This document shows positions 21,772 to 33,993 of a stretch of 64,000 nucleotides of DNA, one piece after another. The notes under the pieces were generated by a model that saw only the letters and a program-made list of their open reading frames with translations, was not told the DNA's origin and ran no database searches. This DNA is from Prostheceraeus crozeri (Eukaryota > Platyhelminthes > Polycladida > Euryleptidae). Made by a program: the position numbers and the translations under genes. The stretch's first letter is position 1; each line of letters begins with the position of its first letter. The stretch is from contig CAJQUW010009074.1 of the NCBI GenBank assembly GCA_907163375.1, forward strand, positions 62,001-126,000. The letters run 5' to 3'.

Positions 21772-23840
21772 ACTGTCTTAGTGACCCGAATAACTCTGAT
21801 CAGATGGAAAAATCTGATTCTTTAGTCCAAAATGCTTCAAATGTTCAACCTCCGAAAGGATTGAATAGTCACCTTGAACTGCATAGAAACAATAACAATG
21901 GATGCCGATCGAATAAGGGGTGAGAATGAAAGAATCAAGAGCAATTTACAACTAAAAGAAAGGCTTGCTGAAGAAAAATGAAGATTTGCACATAATAAAT
22001 GCCGACAAAGGTGGTCTTTCGCCATATTAAGTTACGTGGTCTAGAAGAATTGCATGTTGGTCGGACATCTTCATGATCAGCAAACTTATGAGATGGTGGA
22101 TAACTATGAATCATTGAAAACAATTAATAAGCTTAAAACCTTTTGCAACAGTATATAAATTCAGAAAGAGAGTGAATTCACACGGAAATTCAATGCCTAT
22201 ACTCAACGGCCTACCAAACATTCATAAATCGGCAGATGTGTTGTCTAATAAAAATATAGATGAATATGGTTATCCGATGGTTGACTTTCCAATTAATTTG
22301 AAATTTCGACAGATTACAAGAGCCGGAATGTCCCTACAAGCCATTTAAGCTACTTCCTGGACGGATTATTGAAACCGTTGGTTCCAACATTGCAAAGTTA
22401 TGTTAAGGACACTTTCCATTTCCTATCTAAATTACCAGATCAGGTGTCGGATGAGGAAAGCTTTGCTTCATTCGATGCGACATGACTATATACTAACATC
22501 AATTCAGATATTGGATTAACAGCAATTAACTCTTGGATATCAAAGAAAAGAGAACTCATAGATGAAAGATTTTCCAATGAATTTATAATAGAGGGCCTGT
22601 ATTTGGTGTTGAAGAACAATTTCTTCAATTTTGAAATGAATACATACTTGCAACGTTCAGGAATTGCAATGGGAACCAAGGTTGCCCCAACATACGCAAA
22701 CTTGGTTATGGTTTTCCTGGAGGAAAGAATATATTCCAATGCAGAGCAAGTTCTTTCTCCGACTATCTTACAAATTGTTCGCTCTTCGTGGCTCAGATGC
22801 TTGGATGATGTCTTTATCATTTGGACAACTCTACTTTGGAGACGTGAAGGATTTCCATTCTTACCTTAATCGACTGGGTAATAAAATCAAATTATTGAAA
22901 TTGAAATTGGAAACGAGAAATTGAACTTTTTAGATGTCTTGCTTCATCGTAATGGTCATCAAATTGAAACAGATGTTTATTCAAAGCCTACCACTCATGC
23001 ATATGTCTCTTTTCATTCATGCCATCCAAGGCACGTGACACGGAATATACCTTGCGCTTTAGCCAATCGTATCCACATTTACATCTCAAATCCGACTATG
23101 AAGGAGATCATATTGAAAGACATGAGAAGGAGGCTGAAAGAATTAGACTATCCCGATAAGTTAATAAATGATGCAATTTTAAAATCAAAATCCTCGAAAG
23201 CATCACCTGGAAATAAGGAAAATGAATCAAAAGTAGTATCGTATATTCAAACGTACAGGTCAAATAACCCTAATTCTTGTAATAATGTAATAACATTTCA
23301 AGTCTGAAGCTCACTGGTGCATTCAAAAAATACAGAAGAAGAATATCCTACCGTCAGCCTCCATCCCTATTAAGCATGTTATCTAATAAAAATCGTGCAT
23401 CACTCGAACGTGTTGCAAAATGCGGAGATGCACGATGCCAATGCTGCAGATCCATTGTAACAGGCCCAACATTCAACTATAAACGCTGCAACGAAGAATG
23501 CTCTTCTTTGATATAACATAACAGGGACTGTAGCTCGAAGGATTAGATCTACGTGCCACAATGCAGAGGTTGCTGCACCCTTTTATGTAGGACAGACGGT
23601 GGCACGTTAAGATCAAGGACCGCGTACAGAGGCAGCAAATTAAGGACAAAGACTCGAGTGTTATTTGTGAGCAAGCACATCTCAGTCAGTCTCAAAGAGT
23701 GAACCTCCGTTCAACATAATCCCGATACAGAAGTTGTCCCCTAATTGTGATCGCTCTTACAGGGAGAGTACAGAAAAATGGTGCATCAGTGTTATAAGAT
23801 CTTCACTTGATCACAGCTTAATCAATGACATCTGCACACG
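21772..23840 (+). mobile_element. Penelope-like retroelement, degenerate
   Basis: Successive pieces in different frames give the N-terminal region near 22000-22200 (INADKGG, PILNGLPNIHKSADV), reverse transcriptase (SFDAT-LYTNI, then SGIAMGTKVAPTYANLVMVF, CLDDVFIIW), MNFLDVLLHRNGHQIETDVY and a conserved block with FHSCHPRH. The endonuclease end is CGDARCQCC, FYVGQT, then IPIQKLSPN and REST-EKWCISVIRSSLDHSL. It is an old, many-times broken copy in plus orientation. Confidence 0.75.
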
Positions 23841-25088
23841 CTGCTCTTTACGATGTCTGTGAATTTTTTCATTTTTATCCATCACTTACATAGAAATTAA
23901 CAATACCATAGAAGGTCCTAGAATGGACATTGCATGAAAATTATGGCACACTCCGGGGGAACTTAGTTGGGGCAAAAAGCAAATTTTGCGAGCTGGCTTT
24001 CTTGTTTTCGGGTTGGCATTTTTAATTATCAAGTCAATTTGTGATGTGGATTGTTGCCCCTTGTCCAAAGATCATGTACACAAAAGCAATAATGAATTTA
24101 CAAAATACTGCGGCGACAGGATGACAAAGAAGAAAATCCTTTAAAACGTTCTCTACGTTCATCATTTTGAAATATCGCTCCCATAATCAGACACATCTGC
24201 AACTTGTAATGTCGATTTACAGAACATGCATTACTCCAGCTTGAAATAAACCGTCGGGTATTCATTTTACTTTAAAGGGTTCCCCTGTTCTTTACATTTG
24301 AACAATTTTCAAAATTTTCGCATGCTTTCGAATATCAGCTGCCAAAATATCATCAGACTATTTTACTAAGTCATTCAATGATTAATTGAAAAGATCCAGC
24401 GACATTCTACTTATCTGAGAAATGATTGTAGGTAAAGAAGCTTTCAGTGTCTATTCCAGAAAAGCACTAGGTCTCTTAACCGCTTGACCGAGAAATTATC
24501 CAATAATTAGAAATTTCATCTGTGAATTCTTGAGATGTTCTTCCAACCAGTACAGCGACCACTTTCAATATGACTCTGGGAACCAAATTTTGATTCGTAT
24601 TTCAGTGTTGAAAAATTGTAGAATAGTTGTGAATGACTGGCACAAATAGACACAGCATATTAATCCATGGAATAGTAAGCTACTTCACATGATACAATAA
24701 CACCATCTCACTAAAATTCTCTTCATGAAGATCCTGTAATTTGCTGTCAACAACTTCCACAACCAATTTGGCATATAGTTTGACTATGATATAATGTTTT
24801 AGATCGAATCTGATCTACAAACCATAGATTTTCCATGTGCCATCATTGTATAAACTCATTGACATAATTAATGAAACGAACTGTCATTGGCTTGAATTGA
24901 AGTTTGTTTCATTTTTTCTCAGGTATGATGCAATATCTCACCTTCTATGTATTACCATTGAACACATTAGAGAATGGAGAAAGATCTATGGTGGTCAAAT
25001 TTCAAATTTTGATATCGATACAACTGTCACAATTGCTTTTACAAATTAAACATAAACGTGAACTGAAATCCAGCTTTTGTAAAATAAA
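23841..25088. other. Intron DNA with one short dispersed repeat
   Basis: Positions 23888-23990 share CTAGAATGGA, CCGGGGGAACTTAGTTGGGG and the flanking CATAGAAATTAACAA words with 34139-34366 in partly inverted arrangement. Probably a small dispersed hairpin repeat. Nothing else recognised. Confidence 0.4.
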
Positions 25089-26103
25089 ATGGCACACGAT
25101 CAGTTTACCAGAGGTATAACTATTGGAATGATTCGTTGTGGTAGAAGTTGTGCGAGTGTTGCCGAAGAGCTGCAACTATCGAGAGTCGTTGTTTGGAGGA
25201 GGTGGTGTCGATGGAAAGCTGAAGGAGATGTTAAAAAGAAGAAGGGATCTGGTCGACCAAGAAAGTCTGCAGGAAGGACAGACGCACGTCTAGTTTTAGC
25301 TGCAAAGAGGAATAGATTTGTGTCAGTCCCAAAGCTAGTCGTATACTGGAAGAGTGCCTCAAATATAGACTGTAGAGTTCGAACGGCTTACCGAAGATTG
25401 CGAGAAGCTGAAATTCAATCGCGACGACCAGCTGTCCTAATTCCATTGAGTTTTGAGCACCGCAGAGGACGAGTTGCCTGGTGTGATGCCCATCGCTCAT
25501 GGAATGACTATCACTGGCAGAAAGTCTTGTGGATAGTCCGATGGATCGAGATTCACTCTGGATTTCAATGACGGTCGTGTCAGAGTGCATCGTCCTCCAG
25601 GTGAACGCTTTGCCCCATGCTGTATTAAAGAACACGACAGATATAGTGGTGGAAGTGTTATGCTGTGGGGTGACATTTGGCATGGAGGACGAACGACAGC
25701 AGTCATCATCAAAGGCACGTTGACTGGAGAGAGGTATCTCAATGAAATTGTGCTTCCTGTTGTTGCCCCAGTGGTCAGGGTGGAGGATCTCGTCTTCCAA
25801 GACGACAAGGCAAGACCACATCGTTCCTCGACTGTCATTGCCACTGTTAGGAGATTGGACATTCAAACCCTTGACTGGCCTGCACGCTCACCTGACTTGT
25901 CACCCATTGAACAAGTATGGACGAGCTTGGGCGGCGAGTGAGACCGCTATTCACTTCCACCAGTGTCCCTGAAGATTCTCTCTGAAAGACTGACAGAGCA
26001 ATGGCTTCTCCTTGAAACTTCCTTCATTCAGAAACTTTGTGAATCCATGTCATCTCGGATTACTGAATGTATTGGAGTTAGAGGGGGGCACACGCGCTAT
26101 TGA
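25089..26103 (+). pseudogene. Tc1 (DD34E) transposase, nearly whole
   Basis: The first frame has the paired helix-turn-helix region (MAHDQFTRGITIGMIRCGRS, VAEELQLSRVVVWRRWCRWK), the GRPR AT-hook (GSGRPRKSAGR) and WCDAHRSW. After one frame change near 25535 it continues SDGSRFTLDFNDGRVRVHRP, GSVMLWGDIWHGGRTTAVII, LVFQDDKARPHRSSTVI and WPARSPDLSPIEQVW. It resumes in another frame to GVRGGHTRY and stop. All three acidic residues are retained, although the residue after the first Asp is Gly instead of the usual Glu. Two frame changes make it inactive. Terminal repeats not located. Confidence 0.85.
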
Positions 26104-26567
26104 AGTTGAATCTGCTACATGCGTTGTTTTTCTGTGCTAGCGACTTGGTGGAGATTGCGACTAAATTATCAAGGCATCAGACATACATGTATATATACCA
26201 GTCAAAAATGAAAGAAGTTAAAGAAGTAAATGTTTCAAAAATTTTGTCAGTGAGTATATTGACCTTTCTTCAAATAACCGAAGGCAGTGCTACTCAAAGA
26301 ACAAACTATTACTTAAACCTGATTGTGGTTATAACTGTTTGTTTAAGAAATATGTTTTCATTGTCGTCTTTGTTGTGAATTACCATCAGGGATAACAATT
26401 TTTCGACTTTTCCGGGTTTTTGCGAAATTCCATTTTATCAAACTTCCATTCTAGTGCACTATTATCTACTGTACTTCTACGATGACTTATATGTAGTTCG
26501 CTTGCTATGTATATGTAATTCATTTCATGATCATCTAAATTCATTATAGACATTAGCCCTTGCGAAG
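26104..26567. other. Flank of Tc1 copy, nothing recognised
   Basis: AT-rich. Contains CCAGTCAAAAATGAAAGAAG near 26195, which could be an element end, but no partner was found upstream. Confidence 0.3.
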
Positions 26568-27070
26568 CTAGGATGTCAAAATGAATCCGGTCGGGCATTC
26601 AAGAAAGTCAAAGTTATTTTCTTGACGACTTACGAGATTTAATTTATAATTTATATAATTTATATTTGTAAAGGTTGGCAGCAAATCATTGTTTAAACAA
26701 GTGTTGTAATATAAAATATCGCAATCGATCTTATTAACTTTCAAATAGTGTTGTTCCATTTGTTTATATAATCTCTTTTCGTCTGTTGTCAAAAAAGCAA
26801 AATACATTTTGATAACCATTCTATGATGAAACCGGTACTTCGGACTGTAACAACGTCCATCCTCACGGTTACAAAAATCTACATGTACTGAAACTTATAA
26901 ATGTCCTTAGATTGTAAATATTTAAATTGAAGTGATGGAAAGTATAACACAAAATCACCATAAGTATATCTGAATATGGAAACAGGAAATAGAGATGGGC
27001 TGCTTGCTTTCGACGAAAAACATAAATATAATAGATGTTAAAATGTGTGCACAAAGTGGCTACATGATCA
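26568..27070 (-). mobile_element. Penelope-like element, 5' region on minus strand
   Basis: From 27070 downward the sequence is the left arm of a ~350-bp inverted repeat. It then opens into a frame reading MVIKMYFAFLTTDEKRLYKQ, HYLKVNKIDCDILYYNTCLN, NDLLPTFTNIN, similar to the N-terminal region of Penelope-like proteins. The arm holds a hammerhead-like fold at 26827-26868. Confidence 0.6.
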
Positions 27071-27329
27071 TAAGTCACTTTATTATTTACTTAATTCTGA
27101 CTATTTCTTGGAGGAATGCAGGCCAACTGGATGAATGACTGTCGGCTCTGTGGAGATATGATAGAACTACAGAGCGTTTGTATGTTTCTGGTGCAAAGCT
27201 TTCATAATTGAGGCACTCACCAGTAACTTGTCGCTTTTCTGTAAACCGAGGTTGTCAATTTAGAACCATTTCTACCGACATTTTCATTGTCCACTAAAAA
27301 CACACTTACACACAGATGTCAGCAGCACA

Positions 27330-27526
27330 TGTCACATGGATCTATCAAATCCAACTTTTTAACACAAAAAAAACATCAAACCAGGCTATAAACTAATAGA
27401 AACAATAACAAAAGTAATTGCTAAATACAACTTAAGAAAGACTTCGAAATTTCCGAAGCCCTACTGATAAAAGAACATCAACCGATCCTGAATAAACAAG
27501 ATCAAAGTTTGACCCACCGACTAATG
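27330..27526 (+). mobile_element. Penelope-like endonuclease 3' end
   Basis: The plus strand gives ISEALLIKEHQPILNKQDQS followed by LTHRLMVM and stop. This is the characteristic EALLIKEHQPxLN end of the GIY-YIG endonuclease. It abuts the right arm of the inverted repeat. Confidence 0.6.
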
Positions 27527-27726
27527 GTCATGTAGCCACTTTGTGCACACATTTTAACATCTATTATATTTATGTTTTTCGTCGAAAGCAAGCAGCCCAT
27601 CTCTATTTCCTGTTTCCATATTCAGATATACTTTTGATGATTTTGTGTTATACTTTCCATCACTTCAATTTAAATATTTACAATCTAAGGACATTTATAA
27701 GTTTCAGTACATGTAGATTTTTGTAA

Positions 27727-27763
27727 CCGTGAGGATGGACGTTGTTACAGTCCGAAGTACCGG
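27727..27763 (+). ncRNA. Hammerhead-like fold in the Penelope repeat arm
   Basis: Order of parts: GTGAGGATGGAC, a 9-base loop, GTCCGAAGTACC. The core resembles hammerhead CUGANGA and GAAA with changes, and stem GGAC/GTCC. The inverted arm carries the same at 26827-26868. Penelope-like elements are known to carry hammerhead ribozymes. This copy is probably a decayed form. Confidence 0.35.
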
Positions 27764-27959
27764 TTTCATCATAGAATGGTTATCAAAATGTATTTTGCTT
27801 TTTGACAACAGACGAAACGAAATTAACAACATCACTATTTGAAAGTTAATAAGATCGATTGCGATATTTTATATTACAACAACGCTTGCCTATATATATC
27901 TCAAACATAATTGACCCAACTGCATAATTTTGTAAAGGAAAAACAAAGTTTTCTCTCAA

Positions 27960-28002
27960 CCGAACATGTTTCGGAATGTACATTCATTCCATCCTCAGCG
28001 GC
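27960..28002 (-). ncRNA. Hammerhead-like ribozyme motif, best match
   Basis: The minus strand reads CCGCTGAGGATGGAATG, a short loop, CATTCCGAAACATGTTCGG. The CTGAGGA and GAAAC core words are intact around a GGAATG/CATTCC stem. One extra T lies between the core and stem II compared with the textbook consensus. Activity is not established. Confidence 0.4.
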
Positions 28003-28089
28003 AAACACAAGTAAAGGTAAAATCAAGGGTTTACATACAAAATTCATGGCGTGATGCAAATACAGTTCAAAGTAAAAGCTTTCGAGACA

Positions 28090-28752
28090 AAACTGCGGAG
28101 AAAGAGTGTCAGGGTGACAATTTCAAGTACATGGGTACTGATCTGTTCCTTTCAGTAGATAGCCAATCCGATTTTTCTTTCAGTCTAATAGATTCCAGTA
28201 TCAATGGATATCTTGATATTCCAATGATAGAGAAGTTTTCAGCTCTAGGACTATGCTGATGCTTAGAAATTTCAGTTTGACACGTGCATCCTTTTAAATG
28301 TTCCGAAATGCGAGAAGCAGAATGACGTCTAGTGGCGCAAACGTATTGCATAGGACAGCGATTACAAGCGCAGAGATACACAACATGATATTTAACATTT
28401 GATTGCAGTTCGCAATCGGATCTTTGTAATAGAAAAGATTTTGGATTTTGCTAGTTCTAAAAACAGGGACTATTTTAGCTCTTTCAGACAACTTTTCGCT
28501 AATATCATGAATACGACGCATCAACATTTCATTACTGGGCTCAATGCAAGGAACAGATCAATGCACAACCTTTTCATTCTGAGCCTTTTCTTCTTTTGAT
28601 CTGCTTGCTCTCTTTTCCATATTGTTCTTCACTCGTGAAATTGTGCGTTCATCGTAGCCATTATTATTAAAAAAGTCAATTATCTTATCAACCGCTTTTT
28701 GGCAATTACAACGGTTGGAGCAAATTTTAAAAGCGCGAAAAACAAAGATCAC
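28090..28752 (-). mobile_element. Penelope-like element, C-terminal half on minus strand
   Basis: From high to low coordinates: FRAFKICSNRC, IIDFFNNNGYDERTI (end of reverse transcriptase), then MLMRRIHDISEKLSERAKIV and the GIY-YIG part YLCACNRCPMQYVCATRRHS, ASRISEHLK. It is broken at its upstream side next to a (TA)n tract. A degenerate copy with several breaks. Confidence 0.7.
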
Positions 28753-28913
28753 ATAGTGACATTTTTATGTCACTTGATTTGTAAAGCACCTGAAGATTGA
28801 ATATATGAAAGCGCTAGTGCTACAAGTTATACAATTTTTTCAATATTTTCTATCGTTGGTTTTTTGATTCAATAAGTTTTTATATATATTTCCAAATACC
28901 GAGTTAATTATTC

Positions 28914-28914
<1 letters not shown>

Positions 28915-28960
<46 letters not shown>
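28915..28960. repeat. (TA)n microsatellite
   Basis: Uninterrupted TA dinucleotides, about 20 units, grading into ACACATATATTTATTTATTT. Confidence 0.95.
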
Positions 28961-28964
<4 letters not shown>

Positions 28965-28984
28965 TTTATTTATTTATGCGGGGA

Positions 28985-29725
28985 GTTAACAAAATTACGC
29001 CCGGGCTCTGAAGGGAGCGAATCTGCTCATGCGATCATCTCTAGACTTCATCTTACGACTGAAGCGATCGGAGATCAGATTTGTGAAAATCTTGCCAGAA
29101 ACCCACAGAAGTCAGCTCGACTGCTATCTCAAGACAAGACTTCAGGATCAGTCATGTAAGTGATTTCAATCTTTTGAAGAAATGAAAGATGAAGGCATTC
29201 ATCCCACGCCTGACTCATACACTGAACGATGGCGACTTGGACAAACGAATTGAATTCCCTGTTTTAAGTTAGGATATGTTGGATGCTAATGATACAATTT
29301 TAGATCGCAGATGGTGGTCAGATGAAATGTGCTTCAAGATTAGCGGGCAAGTAAATCGCCACTATTGTGTTTATTGGGATATTTTGACAATCCTAGGATT
29401 GCAGTTAACAGATCTGTGAATTTACCTGGTGCAAACAATAGTAGTCTGGGCTGCCATTTCTTCTCTCGGTATAATCGGGCCATAGTTTTGAGAGACACAC
29501 TGTAGCTGGCGAGCTTATCTAAAAATGCCACAGACTATCTTTTGGCCAAGAGTTCAAAATCAGCAGCAGGGCTATTTCGAGAAAGATGGAGCAAGCCAGC
29601 ACAGCACATCAGAATGGTGCGAGAATGGCTCGACTCCCATTTTACAGGCAAATTGATTGGACAGCATGGTCCGACAGAGTGGTCAGCTCACTCACCCGAT
29701 CTGACACCGCCGCACAAAGTGTCTT
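28985..29725 (+). pseudogene. Tc1/mariner-superfamily transposase relic
   Basis: Pieces in several frames: WWSDEMCFKISGQVNRHYC (first Asp), VVWAAISSLGIIGP, then GYFEKDGASQH (second Asp), VREWLDSHFTGKLIGQHGPT and EWSAHSPDLTPPHK (third Asp). It resembles the DD37D copy at 17727 in layout but is much more decayed. Cut on the right by LINE sequence near 29730. Confidence 0.65.
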
Positions 29726-29729
29726 AGTG

Positions 29730-30030
29730 ACACTGTATTTTCCTCACGGAAATCATTGAATTCCTACCAACAAGCGAGTCTCAGCGAGCATATCGCGATA
29801 CTATTAGATGAATATTTAAACAGATATCCTTGGGCCATGATGATTGTAAGTGGAGACTTCAATTATGTGAATACTCAATTGTTAGAAACAAGTTTTAATA
29901 TTGTGGAAATGGTTGAGCCAAAGTGCCGCCGCATGTCTTCCTATGGGTAGTTATCAAATATCTTGTTTATGCCGAAAAACCTCACAATATACAAGATCAA
30001 AGACAAGCAATTGAGTGGAAGTTCCTAATA
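29730..30030 (+). mobile_element. LINE endonuclease fragment
   Basis: Reads LYFPHGNH, then PWAMMIVSGDFNYVNTQLLE, matching the LYFPHGG and GDFNHVEPAIFEQSF parts of the LINE at 30360-33993. A short related truncated copy lying just upstream. Confidence 0.55.
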
Positions 30031-30239
30031 CTTGATTTGAAGCTAAGCGAAAAAGTTTACTGAAGTGTTCCAGAAAGGCTGCCAAGGTGCATTCGACACA
30101 ATTAAAGTGTATTTTTGTATTGTAATTAGTAAGTGCTTTACTTTCAGCTGAAATACCTTCCTAGACAATATCAAACCCCTATTTCTCAACTGTCTTTCTA
30201 ATTTTCGGATTAAGTCATAGACAGAAGCAATCACTGTTA

Positions 30240-30310
30240 TTGAAGTGGTGCAGCGAGCTGCACAATGCCTGCTATTTTGCATCGAAAGGTTCTTGGTTCA
30301 ATTTCCGGAA
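30240..30310 (+). promoter_or_regulatory. Possible tRNA-like (pol III B-box) segment before LINE ORF1
   Basis: GGTTCAATTTCC at 30295-30306 resembles a B box, and TGGTGCAGCGAGCTG at 30246 weakly resembles an A box. It lies about 55 bases before the ORF1 start at 30375. May be a SINE head or chance. Confidence 0.25.
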
Positions 30311-30359
30311 GCGGCGTTGTATTTTTGACTTTTTTTGGCCGTTCGACTAAACTGTCAAT

Positions 30360-33300
30360 TACCAGAACGGAAACATGCCGGACACCCGTCAACGAATAAG
30401 GCAAAACAGCTTGACTGATGCTTTCACTGGTATTTTAACTGAATCAGTTTTCAATGAAGGACTTCAAAAATTGAATGCTGAATTTGTGCGCGAGCTAAGG
30501 GAGTTTAAAGCTGAAATTATAAACACAGTATATTCTCTTGTATCAACCAAATTAAAGAAATGAAATGAAACTGTTGCCAAACAGCAGAGTGAAATATCAA
30601 GCTTAGAAGAAATTATTCTTGAAAATGAAAAAAACTGAAATTCAAAGAAAGCGTTCAGAATTGGCACGCACTTTCGTAATCAGCGGGATTGAGAAGTAGC
30701 CACAAGATGAATCCACAGTTGACATTCAGGAGACTGTGAATACATTGATGGAGAATTTGGATGTTGATGTTTCCCTTGAGTCAGTTGCTAGAGTTGGAAC
30801 TCGTCAACGGGGCAAAACACGAATGATTAAAGTGATAACTAAAACTGCTGACGAATGCAAAAAGGTTCTTACCAAGTCAAAGAAATTGAGGAAAATTCCC
30901 AGTTTTACTGGAGTTCACATCAATCCTGACCGATGTCTTGCTGATAGAAGAGAGGACCAAAGACTTCGGAAACGTCTCAAAATGATGCGCTTGACAAATC
31001 CGAATAGTGACGTTTTCATCAAGAAAGGCCAGCTTTTTGTGGACAATGATGTCGTTGACTGGCATAGACCTATTGGCAATATCATTCCGGATCTGTGACG
31101 ACACGATACTGGTCCCAAAAATGACAATCATACTCGCAAAGCTGTAAAGAGTGGTAGTATTTCTGTCAGAGAAAACCATAATGTTCTTCCGTCTATTTCA
31201 TTATCGAACGTCAGATCTCTTAAGAATAAACTGGATGAGACCGCAGTGTTCCTGAATAAGTATTCCCCAAATATTTTTTGCGTCGTTGAATCTTGGCTTG
31301 ATGACAGCATAGGTAACAATGCTGTATCTTTCCCTGACTTCAATATTCATAGAGGCGATCGGAAAAGTCACAGGAGAGGCGGTGGCGTATGTTGCTATGT
31401 CGCGACTTTTCTTGACTCTGCAACTCTTTTTTCTGACTATGTGAATGAAGATGTAGAAACACTCATCGTTAAAGTTTCTTGCAGAAACTTCAAAATTATT
31501 TTTGTAATTTTGTACTTTCCTCATGGAGGGGTTTTGATCGAGAATAGTAAAGTGAGCGCTTGTAACTGTGTCACGGACATTATTGATCATGAGTTGAACC
31601 GTCTTCCACAATACTCAGTATGTATCCGTGGTGATTTCAACCACGTTGAACCTGCCATTTTTGAGCAAAGCTTTTGTGTATAAAATATTATGTATCAACC
31701 AACAAGAAGTGATGCATGTCTGGATTTGGTTTTGTTACCTGATGATTATGTTGCTTTGTATAAGACTCCAGAGATATTGCCTCCTATTGCATCTAGTGAT
31801 CATAATTGTATCATGCTCAACCCTTTGTGTAATATCGCTATCGAATCTGAGTATACTGAAGTTTTCGATTTTCGCAGTTCGAATTTACTTGATGTACTGA
31901 CCTATCTAAGTAATGTTGAATGGTCACTTTTTTTCGAAGATTCCAGTATTGATTGCATGTGCGAATTGTTTTACCATCACTTGAACAGAGGCTTGTCCCT
32001 GCTGCCTTCTGACCTCATAAAGCGATCTACACGTGACTCCCCTTGGATTACAAACACCATAAAAGTCATCATCAATAAAAGATACAAGGCTTATAGACAG
32101 AGGAATTGGACTTTGTACAGACACTTTAGGGATAAAGTGAAGGCTGAGATCTTGAAATCAAAGAGAAGTTGGGGCGACAGAATGATGGAAATCCAGAGAA
32201 TTCTAACAACTCCTCTGTTTGGAAGATCTACAAAACAGTATGTGGCAATAACAAATCGAAAACTGATTGGTTACTAAATAGCAGACCGGACTCAGAACTA
32301 AAAGACATACTTAAAGATTTGAAAAATGATTTATTATCTTATGGAAGTGATCTCAAGACTGATAGTGCCTCTCCTGCAGTCTATCCTTTTGTGACACCCT
32401 TTCAGTTTGCATCCTCTGAACTCGAATGCATGCTGAAGCAAGTCAGTCCACGGACTGCACCGGGATCGGGTCATATACTCTCGTTGGCTTGGTCCATTCT
32501 TAGTGAAGTCTTGAGTGAAGCACTATCCATCCTCTTCAACCAATGTCTCCGCGAAGCTAACATCCCAACAACTATGGAAAGACGCTGATGTGATACCTCT
32601 GCCAAAGTCATCGCCACCGACCATCACTAATGTACATCCCATCTCATTACTGCCCGTTCCGGAGCGGATACTGGAGAAATGCTTATTGAAAAGAATCCGA
32701 AGCTCATTTATCAGTCATTTTGACCCTCAGCAATACACTTATCGACCTAAGAGTTCCACGACTTGTGCGTTAATTGAAATTGAAGATAGTGTAACATCGT
32801 ATTTACAAGAGAGCAACATTGCCGCGTGTCATGTAGTCTCGGTTGACTTAACGAAGGGGTTCGACAGAGTGCCGCATGACGTGCTACTAGAAAAGATGTC
32901 AAGAGATGGATTTGATGGCTTCCTTTTGACCTTTGTGAAAAATTATTTGAATTCAAGAAGAATTAGAGTTCGATGGAAGCAGTCATGCAGTACTTATAGT
33001 GAATTATCCAGTGGCATTCCACAAGGGTCATCATTAGGCCCCTTGTTGTTCGGATACTTTCTGTCAGACCTCGTTTGGCGAAGCACAGAAACTTTCGACA
33101 TTGGTAAAGTATGTCGATGATTTAATCATCATAAGCAAAATTGAGAAGTCTTCATCACTTTCACCTGCAGAAGAGGTCTACGCTGCAATCGGAACTTGGG
33201 TTGCTTCAAAAAAAAATGGAAATCAAGAAAGACAAGAGTAAGCAACTGTTTATAACGTTCTCCAAATCATTCGACAGGACTTCGCTTCAGATTCCTAATG

Positions 33301-33993
33301 TTCCTGTAGTGACTTGCATGACTGTACTTGGTGTGGTTTTTGATGAAAAGCTTACTTGGAGTACTCATGTACATACCATGTGTAAGAGGGCAAGTTCCAA
33401 AATGTTCGTATTGCGCCAACTCCGCGATTTTCTTGAAAAAGAGAAAATGGTTTTAATATATGAAAGCTGCGTGAGGAGCATGATGGAATATGCGGCTCCA
33501 TTGTTTGTTGAATTGAACGTTGGTCTATCAGAAAAAATCGAAAAGATTCAACGCCTTGCTCAATCCATCATCTGCAGAAAATTGCATTGCGATTGTGTTA
33601 AATTTGTGCCTCTTTCATACCGCAGAAAAATCATCGGTTATCGCCTTTTTCAGACGTTAATTCACGACGCCACTCACCCTCTCCACCATCTTGAGCTACC
33701 TATTTTGAGACATTCAAGGAAATATCAACTTCCAGTTTTGAGGTCTTCTCTGAGATCTAGAAGCTTCATCATTTCTATGTCGAAATTATTCAATTCTGGT
33801 TTCCTTTGAACGCTCGTTCCTTTTTTTCTCCAGACTGATTTTCTTGAACTTTTTGCGTTTCTTCTAATTGTTAAGAACAGTGTCTTATGTTGATCATTTA
33901 TGCATGCATGTTGTATTTCTTTGTTGGCCCCACGATTTCCATTATCGGGGCCAGTATCTTGAATAAACGTCTTTATTATTATTATTATTATTA
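30360..33993 (+). mobile_element. CR1/Jockey-group LINE, nearly complete in length, broken
   Basis: ORF1-like pieces (30375-30563; 30736-31098 with VARVGTRQRGKTRMIKVITK, an RRM-like nucleic-acid-binding protein) are followed by an endonuclease (SLSNVRSLKNKLDETAVFLN, IFCVVESWLDDSI, RGDFNHV; 31180-31683). Next come DSPWITNTIKVIINKRYKAY and reverse transcriptase (VIPLPKSSPPTITNVHPISL, YRPKSSTTCALIEIEDSV, VVSVDLTKGFDRVPHDVLLE, GIPQGSSLGPLLFGYFLSDL, YVDDLIII in shifted frame). The C-terminus is VLGVVFDEKLTWSTHVHTMC. It ends with a hairpin and (TTA)n. At least five frame breaks or stops. Sub-clade not certain. Confidence 0.85.

Larger units (their letters stand above)
26697..27882. repeat. Inverted repeat, arms ~350-370 bp
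   Basis: Left arm 26697-27070 and right arm 27527-27882 are inverted copies with only a few differences. The conceptual frames LCTHFNIYYIYVFRRKQAAH read identically from each. The 456-bp spacer contains the 3' end of a Penelope-like gene. This is the inverted terminal arrangement known for Penelope-like elements. Confidence 0.85.

Noticed and set aside
26697-27882. Terminal repeats of an LTR retroelement
   Set aside because: The arms are inverted and adjoin Penelope-like polymerase and GIY-YIG pieces; no LTR-type gag, protease or integrase was seen anywhere in the window.
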